64,000 nucleotides of DNA from Nocardiopsis coralli (lineage in GTDB: Bacteria; Actinomycetota; Actinomycetes; Streptosporangiales; Streptosporangiaceae): assembly GCF_014892575.1 (NCBI RefSeq), contig NZ_JADBGI010000013.1, positions 62,001-126,000 of the forward strand. Reading direction: 5' to 3'. The position numbers were made by a program, and so were the translations under genes. Of the stretch, positions 58,039 through 64,000 are shown piece by piece. The stretch's first letter is position 1, and the number at the start of each line of letters is the position of its first letter. Below the pieces are notes generated by a model. It made no database searches. It was not told where the DNA came from and saw only the letters and a program-made list of their open reading frames with translations.

Positions 58039-58728
58039 GTGCTACTCAACCGAATGTCGCTGCGTAGTACGGCGGCGGTCGGTGCGGCGACTCTGGTCGC
58101 CGGCGCGACTTTCGCTGCGACCGCTTTCGCGAACGACGGTCTCCAACCGGACGCGGCCCTGAACGCCGCCGCCCCGGACACCGAGACCGAAGAGCCGCAA
58201 GACACCGACACCGACGCCGAGAGCTCGGAGGAAGACTTCTTCGACGCCTCCGACGAACTCACCGAGGACGAGCTCGCCGAGCTGCGTGCCCAGGCCGGGG
58301 AACGGCGCGACTCCGTGCTCGGCGGCGGCGTGCAGTCCGGCTCCATCGAAGGATCCAACGTCGAGGAAGAGACGGAGGACGACGAGGAGGACGACGACTC
58401 CGGCTCCTCCGACCCCGGCTTCTCCGGCGACCCGAAGGAGTACGCGCTCCAGGTGGTCGAGTCCGAGGGTTGGGGCTCCGAAGAGTTCGACAACTGCCTC
58501 GAGCCCCTCTGGGAGCGCGAGAGCAACTGGGACCACACCGCCGAGAACTCCAGCTCCGGCGCGTACGGAATCCCCCAGTCCCTGCCCGGCGACAAGATGG
58601 CCTCGCACGGCGACGACTGGGCGACCAACCCCGCGACGCAGATCGACTGGGGCATCGACTACATCAAGGACCGGTACAACACGCCCTGCGCGGCCTGGGA
58701 GCACTCCGAGGCCAACGGCTGGTACTGA
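58039..58728 (+). CDS. Secreted lysozyme-fold (transglycosylase-like) protein, paralog 2
   Basis: Also 229 residues, same layout as paralog 1: signal (AVGAATLVAGATFAATAFA), ESSEEDFFDAS motif, a very acidic linker (EEETEDDEEDDD), and the lysozyme-like domain with LWERESNWDHTAENSSSGAY and a final SEANGWY. The catalytic-domain DNA is nearly identical to paralog 1; the linkers differ. GTG 58039 after GGGAAGGCAATC. Tandem duplication with linker divergence; a terminator ends the pair. Confidence 0.82.
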   Translation: MLLNRMSLRSTAAVGAATLVAGATFAATAFANDGLQPDAALNAAAPDTETEEPQDTDTDAESSEEDFFDASDELTEDELAELRAQAGERRDSVLGGGVQSGSIEGSNVEEETEDDEEDDDSGSSDPGFSGDPKEYALQVVESEGWGSEEFDNCLEPLWERESNWDHTAENSSSGAYGIPQSLPGDKMASHGDDWATNPATQIDWGIDYIKDRYNTPCAAWEHSEANGWY

Positions 58729-58753
58729 TCCCGCCCCCGCACCACGCAGCACC

Positions 58754-58791
58754 GGGAAGGCCCCGCGGTCGTTCGGCCGCGGGGCCTTCCC
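58754..58791. terminator. Terminator after the paralog pair
   Basis: GGGAAGGCCCCGCGG pairs exactly with CCGCGGGGCCTTCCC (15 bp, loop TCGTTCGG); right arm is followed by CCTGTT. Confidence 0.9.
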
Positions 58792-58857
58792 CTGTTCCGG
58801 GGCGCCCGCAGGCCGCCCCGTCCCCGAGCCGGCAGCCGCCGGGCCCGGGCAGCGCCC

Positions 58858-60543
58858 CTACAGGTGCGGGTTGAAGGTCTCGATGACGTCCTCGTGCAGG
58901 TCGTCGTAGAAGTCCTCCTGCTCACGGGGCACGTTGACCGACACGTTGTACATCATCTGCTCGCCCTGGTGCTCGACGGCGACGGCGTAGATCCAGTAGT
59001 GCCGCTCCGGGGTGGGCCAGGTGTCGTTGGTGAACTCCGCCTCCATGAAGGCCACGTCCCAGTCCTGGGGGAAGTCGTCGTCGTCCAGCGCCCCCACGTC
59101 GAGCGACTGGAACCCGCTCGTGGACGGATCGTCGACGGTCCCGCCGTCGGTCTCGACGAGGTAGGCGTGGCTGCTTCCGGCGTCGAGCGGTTCCGACCAG
59201 CCGGCGACCCACAGCTGCTGGTCGTACCCGGGCGGGTAGAACATCGCGGTGTCCTGGCCGATATCGCTGTCGTCGACCTCCCACCCCTGCGGGTGGTCGA
59301 TCGAGAACGGCTCGGCCCGGAACGCCTCCAGCTCGTCGTAGCCGGGCGGGTCCCCGTCCTCGTCCAGCTCCGGCTGGCCACCCGCCGCGTCCGGGTCGTC
59401 CGGTCCGCCCGGACCGTCGGGGCCCTGCTCGCTGTCGGGACGGTCCTCCCCCGGCGGCACCCCGAGCTGTTCGCCGTCACCGTCGCCCCCGGACTGCCCC
59501 ACGGCGTAGAGCACGGCGCCCGCCACCAGCACCAGCGCGACCCCGGCGGCGCCGAAGGCGAGCATGGTCCCGGTACGCAGGCCGCGGCGCTCACGCCCGG
59601 GCTGGGCCGGGTGCGCGTGGTACGCGGGCTGCGCGTACGGGTCGTGGGGCGGCGGAACGGCCGCCGCGTGGGCGTGGTGGGGCTCCTGGGCACCGCTGGG
59701 CACCTGGTGCATGTGGGCGCCCGCGCCGCGCGTGGACAGCAGGTGCAGGGCCTGGTCGACGGTCATCCGCCGGTCGGGGTCGCGTTCCAGCAGCCCGGAG
59801 ATGACCGGCTCCAACCACCCCGCGCGCTCCATCGGCGGCACCTGCCCGGAGACGACGGCGGCGATCGCGGCGGTGATGGTGTCGCGGTTGAACGGCGAGC
59901 GCCCCTCCACCGCGGCGTACAGGGTCACACCGATGGACCACAGGTCGTTGCGGTGCTCGGCCTCGCCGCCCTCGAGCCGTTCGGGGGCCATGTACTCGGG
60001 CGATCCGACGAGCGCGCCGGTGCGGGTGATGCTGGGCCCGCCCTCGATGGTGGCGATCCCGAAGTCGGTGAGCACCACACGCCCGTCGGTGGACATCATG
60101 ATGTTGCCGGGCTTGACGTCGCGGTGCAGCACACCGACCTCGTTGGCGTGGTGCACGGCCCGCAGCAGGGAGTCGCCGATCTGCGCGACCCGCTCGGGGT
60201 CCAGGGCGCCCTCGCGCTCGAGCATCTCCGACAGCGACCCGCCCTCGACGAGCTCCATCACGACCCAGGGGCTGTCCTCCCACTCGAAGACGTCGTGGAT
60301 CGTGATGACCGTGGGGTGGGAGACACGGGCGGCCGACCGGGCCTCGCGGCGCACGCGCGCGTGGGCGTCCTCGCGTTCGGCCGGGGTGAAGTGCCCGGGC
60401 AGCAGGACCTGCTTGATCGCCACGTCCCGGTGGAGCTGCGGGTCATGGGCCTGCCAGACGATGCCCATACCGCCCCGGCCCAGTTCGCGGCGGAGAACGT
60501 AACGGTTCGCGACGAGGCGCTCACCACCGCCGTTGCTCGACAT
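58858..60543 (-). CDS. Membrane Ser/Thr protein kinase (Hanks type)
   Basis: A 561-residue kinase. Kinase domain residues 14-275: Gly loop LGRGGMGIVW, Lys44 in VAIKQ, catalytic HRDVKPGN (Asp142), DFG (Asp160), activation segment SITRTGALVGSPEYMAPERL, all intact. A His/Pro-rich juxtamembrane stretch and one membrane helix (TMLAFGAAGVALVLVAGAVL, about 318-340) follow. The external part is an acidic linker plus a 150-residue domain (AEPFSIDHPQGWEVDDSDIG, later MYNVSVNVPREQEDFYDDLH) in place of PASTA repeats. It probably senses an envelope signal; no cognate phosphatase adjoins. Confidence 0.93.
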   Translation of the reverse strand: MSSNGGGERLVANRYVLRRELGRGGMGIVWQAHDPQLHRDVAIKQVLLPGHFTPAEREDAHARVRREARSAARVSHPTVITIHDVFEWEDSPWVVMELVEGGSLSEMLEREGALDPERVAQIGDSLLRAVHHANEVGVLHRDVKPGNIMMSTDGRVVLTDFGIATIEGGPSITRTGALVGSPEYMAPERLEGGEAEHRNDLWSIGVTLYAAVEGRSPFNRDTITAAIAAVVSGQVPPMERAGWLEPVISGLLERDPDRRMTVDQALHLLSTRGAGAHMHQVPSGAQEPHHAHAAAVPPPHDPYAQPAYHAHPAQPGRERRGLRTGTMLAFGAAGVALVLVAGAVLYAVGQSGGDGDGEQLGVPPGEDRPDSEQGPDGPGGPDDPDAAGGQPELDEDGDPPGYDELEAFRAEPFSIDHPQGWEVDDSDIGQDTAMFYPPGYDQQLWVAGWSEPLDAGSSHAYLVETDGGTVDDPSTSGFQSLDVGALDDDDFPQDWDVAFMEAEFTNDTWPTPERHYWIYAVAVEHQGEQMMYNVSVNVPREQEDFYDDLHEDVIETFNPHL

Positions 60544-60697
60544 GTATCGCCCTCTCGAAGCGGCTGACGGGGACCTTCCGACACCCGTGTCGGACGTGCC
60601 CCGGTACGGACTGGTTCCCCCGAGAGACTAGCCCCCGCACCGGCGGCCCTCACCCGCGCCCGCAGCCGTGACCCGCGCCCCCTCCCCCGCACACACG

Positions 60698-60731
60698 ACG
60701 GGGCACGCCGCGGGTGCGCGGCGTGCCCCGT
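60698..60731. terminator. Terminator after fumC
   Basis: ACGGGGCACGCCGC pairs exactly with GCGGCGTGCCCCGT (14 bp, loop GGGTGC), 15 bases beyond the fumC stop. Confidence 0.9.
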
Positions 60732-60745
60732 GAGTGCGACCGGAA

Positions 60746-62134
60746 CTACTGGGAGTTGGTCATGTCCAGCACGTCGAGGGCGTCGTCGAGCTGCGCCTCG
60801 GTGAGCTTGCCGTCCTGGATGTAACCGCGCTCGAGGACCACCTCGCGGATGGTCTTCTTCTCCTTCAGCGACTGCTTGGCGACCTTGGCGGCCTCCTCGT
60901 AGCCGATGTAGCGGTTCAGCGGCGTCACGATGGAGGGCGAGGACTCCGCGTAGGTGCGGCACTGCTCCTCGTTGGCCTCGATGCCGGCGACGCAGCGGTC
61001 GGCGAAGACCCGCGACACGTTGGAGAGCAGGCGGACCGACTCGAGCACGTTGCGCGCGATCATCGGCAGCTGCACGTTCAGCTCGAAGTTGCCGCTGGCC
61101 CCGCCGAACGCGACGGCGGCGTCGTTACCCACGACCTGCGAGGACACCTGGAGCATGGCCTCGCACAGAACCGGGTTGACCTTGCCGGGCATGATCGAGG
61201 AACCGGGCTGCAGGTCGGGCAGGAAGACCTCGCTCAGGCCGGTCGTGGGGCCCGAACCCATCCAACGGATGTCGTTGGCGATCTTGCAGTACCCGGTGGC
61301 GATGGTCCGCAGCTGGCCGGACAGCTCCACGAGCGCGTCGCGGGCGCCCTGCGCCTCGAAGTGGTCGCGGGCCTCGGACAGCGGGAGGCCGGTGTTGGCG
61401 ACGATCTCGGCGATGACCCGGCCGGCGAACCCGTCGGGGGTGTTGATGCCGGTGCCGACCGCCGTACCGCCCAGGGGCAGCTCGGCCACGCGCGGCAGGA
61501 CGGCCTCGAGGCGCTCGACGCCGTAGCGCACCTGCGCGGCGAACCCGGCGAACTCCTGGCCGAGGGTGACCGGGGTGGCGTCCATGAGGTGGGTGCGACC
61601 GCTCTTGACCACGGAGGCGAACTCGATCGCCTTGCGGTTGAGGGCGCCCTCCAGGTGCCGCAGCGCCGGGATCAGGTCGTTGGCCACAGCGGCCGTGGCG
61701 GCGATGTGGATGGAGGAGGGGAAGACGTCGTTGGACGACTGCGAGGCGTTGACGTGGTCGTTGGGGTGCACGTCCAGGCCGCTGCGCTCCTTGGCGACCG
61801 ACGCGACGACCTCGTTGGTGTTCATGTTGCTGGAGGTGCCCGAGCCGGTCTGGAAGACGTCGACGGGGAACTCGCCGTTCCACTTGCCGCCGGCGACCTC
61901 GAGGGCGGCCTCGCGGATCGCCTTGCCGTGGCCGTCGGGGATCACGCCCAGCTCGGCGTTGACCTTGGCCGCGGCGGCCTTGATCTCACCGAGGGCGGCG
62001 ATGTGCGCGTGCTCCAGACCCTGCCCCGAGATCGGGAAGTTCTCGACGGCACGCTGCGTCTGGGCCCGGAACTTGGCCTCGGCAGGAACCTGGACCTCAC
62101 CCATCGAGTCGTGCTCGATGCGGAACTCACTCAT
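60746..62134 (-). CDS. fumC: Class II fumarate hydratase
   Basis: The 462-residue FumC interconverts fumarate and malate in the TCA cycle. Hallmarks: [39 protein letters not shown], the active-site [11 protein letters not shown] loop (about residues 310-321), and the C-terminal [18 protein letters not shown] 62134 has GGAGAG upstream. Rv1098c homologue, in the same neighbourhood as glpX and phoH2. Confidence 0.97.
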   Translation of the reverse strand: MSEFRIEHDSMGEVQVPAEAKFRAQTQRAVENFPISGQGLEHAHIAALGEIKAAAAKVNAELGVIPDGHGKAIREAALEVAGGKWNGEFPVDVFQTGSGTSSNMNTNEVVASVAKERSGLDVHPNDHVNASQSSNDVFPSSIHIAATAAVANDLIPALRHLEGALNRKAIEFASVVKSGRTHLMDATPVTLGQEFAGFAAQVRYGVERLEAVLPRVAELPLGGTAVGTGINTPDGFAGRVIAEIVANTGLPLSEARDHFEAQGARDALVELSGQLRTIATGYCKIANDIRWMGSGPTTGLSEVFLPDLQPGSSIMPGKVNPVLCEAMLQVSSQVVGNDAAVAFGGASGNFELNVQLPMIARNVLESVRLLSNVSRVFADRCVAGIEANEEQCRTYAESSPSIVTPLNRYIGYEEAAKVAKQSLKEKKTIREVVLERGYIQDGKLTEAQLDDALDVLDMTNSQ

Positions 62135-62314
62135 TGCTACCCATCTCTCCTGGGAAAACCTGTGAAACAAAGCCTGCCAGACACACGCGGCGCTCTGGGA
62201 ACTCACCCACGGTTCACGGTGTTACGCACGCCATGCCCGCGTTCGTGCAGGTCACACCAGTCGCACAGGATCGGGCCCCGGGGTGGGCACACGGATGCGG
62301 GCCGACGGCCGGGC

Positions 62315-62923
62315 TCAGGCGCGGCCTCGGGGTGCGATACGGCGCCTGCGCACGAGGCCGCCCAGCCGACGGCGGCGCCTCGGGGCCCGCACCCGCACCA
62401 CTCCGAACAGGGTGAACCCGGTGATCTCCAGCACCGGCGGGCGCGGGTGGTCGGCCGCGCGTGCGGTGGTGCTGTTGCGGCCGAGGAAGGAACGCCCGGT
62501 GATGCGCACCTCCACGCCCTCGGGCACGTCGATCTCCACCCGCCCGAGCACCGCGGTGACGTTGAGGCGCTGGTGGTTGCGCAGGAACAACGCCTCGCGC
62601 ATGTCGATGTCGACCCGTCCGGCCACCGCGACGACGTTCTCGTCGGGGTAACAGACCCAGCGCCCGCGCCGGCTGAGGCCGGTCAGCAGCCCCATGACGG
62701 GTTGGGGGTCCAGGCGGATCGGTTGGCGTTCGGCGGGCAGCAGGTCGGCGGTCAGGGCCGGGAGTTCGCCGAGGGTCCGGGCGGCGTGGACCCGGTCGCT
62801 GCGCTCGTCGAACTCGTCCATGTCGATGCGGCCGTCGGCGACGGCGTCGCGCAGGGCGTTCAGGACACGCGCGCGGTCGCTGTCGGAGGCACGGAGCCGC
62901 TCGGGCGGGACTTCCTCACTCAC
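62315..62923 (-). CDS. DUF1707 domain protein
   Basis: A 202-residue cytoplasmic protein: N-terminal DUF1707 motif (RLRASDSDRARVLNALRDAV, ADGRIDMDEFDERSDRVHAA, RTLGELPALTADL), then a beta-rich domain of the cell-wall-active-antibiotic-response type (NVTAVLGRVEIDVPEGVEVR) and a basic Arg-rich tail. Common in actinobacteria, sometimes regulatory, function uncertain. GTG 62923 follows TAAGCT by about seven bases: leaderless. Confidence 0.85.
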   Translation of the reverse strand: MSEEVPPERLRASDSDRARVLNALRDAVADGRIDMDEFDERSDRVHAARTLGELPALTADLLPAERQPIRLDPQPVMGLLTGLSRRGRWVCYPDENVVAVAGRVDIDMREALFLRNHQRLNVTAVLGRVEIDVPEGVEVRITGRSFLGRNSTTARAADHPRPPVLEITGFTLFGVVRVRAPRRRRRLGGLVRRRRIAPRGRA

Positions 62924-63041
62924 AGCGCACCAGCTTAGGTCGTGGCGCTCCGGCCCGCCCTGATCCACCCCCGTCTCCGCGAGCCCGGCGCACCGCAGCA
63001 CACCCGCCGTCCGACCCGCCACGCCCCCCGGGCACAGGGGC

Positions 63042-63071
63042 GGCCCGCCCCGAGGGTGCGCGGGGCGGGCC
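63042..63071. terminator. Terminator after phoH
   Basis: GGCCCGCCCC pairs with GGGGCGGGCC (10 bp) over GAGGGTGCGC, 14 bases past the phoH stop on the minus strand. Confidence 0.8.
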
Positions 63072-63084
63072 GGGCGGACGCCGC

Positions 63085-64000
63085 TCAGGTCTCCAGCATC
63101 TCGGTGACCAGGGCGGCCACCGGGGAGCGCTCCGAGCGGTTCAGGGTCACGTGCGAGAACAGCGGGTGGCCCTTGAGCTTCTCGATGACGGCCACGACCC
63201 CGTCGTGGCGGCCCACGCGCAGGTTGTCGCGCTGGGCGATGTCGTGGGTCAGCACGACCCGCGAGTTCTCACCCAGGCGCGAGAGCACCGTCAGCAGCAC
63301 GTTGCGTTCCAGCGACTGGGCCTCGTCGACGATGACGAACGCGTCGTGCAGGGACCGGCCACGGATGTGGGTGAGCGGCAGGACCTCGAGCATCCCGCGG
63401 TCGACGATCTCCTCGATGACGTCCTCGCCGGCCACCGCGGACAACGTGTCGTGCACCGCCTGGCCCCAGGGGGTCATCTTGTCGTTCTCGGTCCCGGGCA
63501 GGTAGCCGAGCTCCTGGCCGCCGACGGCGTACAGGGGGCGGAAGACCACGACCTTGCGGTGGCGGCCGCGTTCCATGACCGCTTCCAGGCCGGCGCACAG
63601 GGCGAGGGCGGACTTACCGGTACCGGCGCGGCCGCCGAGGGAGACGATGCCGACGTCGTCGTCGGTGAGCAGGTCGAGGGCGATGCGCTGCTCGGCGCTG
63701 CGTCCGTGCAGGCCGAAGACGTCCCGGTCACCGCGCACCAGCTTCACCGACTTGTCCGGCTGGACCCTGCCCAGGGCCTTGCCGCGTTCGGAGACCAGCA
63801 CCAGCCCGGTGTGGCAGGGCAGGTCGCGGGCCTCCTCGATGTCGCTGGAGCCCGACTCGAAGAGCTCGCCGATGCTGTGGGCGGGCACGTCGAGCTCGGC
63901 CATACCGGTCCAGCCGTGCTCGACGGCGAGTTCGGCGCGGTACTCGTCGGCGGTCATCCCGATGGAGGACGCCTTGATGCGCATCGGCAGGTCCTTGCTG
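63085..64000 (-). CDS. phoH2: PhoH2-like PIN-helicase protein, 5' end outside window
   Basis: The frame is open to the right edge ([20 protein letters not shown], typical of the end of a PIN domain), so the N-terminal PIN RNase part is truncated. Visible: the PhoH ATPase with Walker [52 protein letters not shown], Walker [21 protein letters not shown], and the final [13 protein letters not shown]. PhoH2 proteins couple RNA unwinding to PIN-domain cleavage. Rv1095 homologue. Confidence 0.93.
   Translation of the reverse strand, partial: SKDLPMRIKASSIGMTADEYRAELAVEHGWTGMAELDVPAHSIGELFESGSSDIEEARDLPCHTGLVLVSERGKALGRVQPDKSVKLVRGDRDVFGLHGRSAEQRIALDLLTDDDVGIVSLGGRAGTGKSALALCAGLEAVMERGRHRKVVVFRPLYAVGGQELGYLPGTENDKMTPWGQAVHDTLSAVAGEDVIEEIVDRGMLEVLPLTHIRGRSLHDAFVIVDEAQSLERNVLLTVLSRLGENSRVVLTHDIAQRDNLRVGRHDGVVAVIEKLKGHPLFSHVTLNRSERSPVAALVTEMLET

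Overview
The window is very GC-rich actinobacterial DNA. Many genes look leaderless, with a TANNNT-like box 6-9 bases before the start codon. The gene families (SpdB, DUF4245, DUF3352, DUF1707, DUF6542, PASTA-less Ser/Thr kinase, an EctD ectoine hydroxylase, an LPETG-anchored LPMO) suggest a filamentous, halotolerant actinomycete, perhaps Nocardiopsis or a relative; the genus is inference. The core order xseB-xseA-(Rv1109c-like)-ispH, DUF4245-glpX and fumC-phoH2 matches the mycobacterial Rv1095-Rv1110 neighbourhood, so this backbone is ancient. I saw no rRNA, tRNA or CRISPR array.

Layout: 0-14 kb is a Gram-positive-type conjugation or type IV secretion locus read leftward: TcpC-like protein, small membrane protein, a giant TcpE-like/low-complexity/MinD-like fusion, then a VirB4-like ATPase. 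It is split by ectD and a secreted HNH nuclease and abuts a partial Imm49-like immunity gene. 14-20.7 kb is a ragged stretch: a frameshifted Uma2 nuclease, a VOC protein, a DHA2 drug exporter, a YhhN protein, several hairpins, a solitary YefM-type antitoxin beside a decayed YoeB-like toxin, and an intact VapBC pair with a scrap of a second vapC. 21-29 kb holds an ABC-F protein, YchF, an FkbM methyltransferase, a striking array of perfect palindromes, RmuC, a DUF6542 protein and XseB/XseA.

29,250-39,444 is an integrated element of about 10.2 kb bounded by perfect 40-bp direct repeats. It sits in the 3' end of the Rv1109c-like gene and restores that gene's end with a slightly different C-terminus. 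It carries a SpdB-like protein, an XRE/TPR regulator, a terminase-small-subunit-like protein, a Prim-Pol/DUF3987 replication protein, an excisionase, an XRE repressor and a tyrosine integrase. Twin GGTGA-N7-TCACC sites lie at the divergent excisionase and repressor starts, which looks like a lysogeny-type switch. No TraB/FtsK translocase is visible.

39.4-64 kb returns to the chromosome: ispH, DUF4245, TetR, glpX, DUF3352, an ABC exporter pair, an LPMO, a quinone-oxidoreductase-like gene with a divergent HxlR regulator, an 1815-residue polytopic membrane protein built of repeated modules, two tandem secreted lysozyme-fold proteins, a Ser/Thr kinase, fumC, a DUF1707 protein and phoH (cut by the window edge). 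Most gene ends here carry strong GC-rich hairpin terminators.
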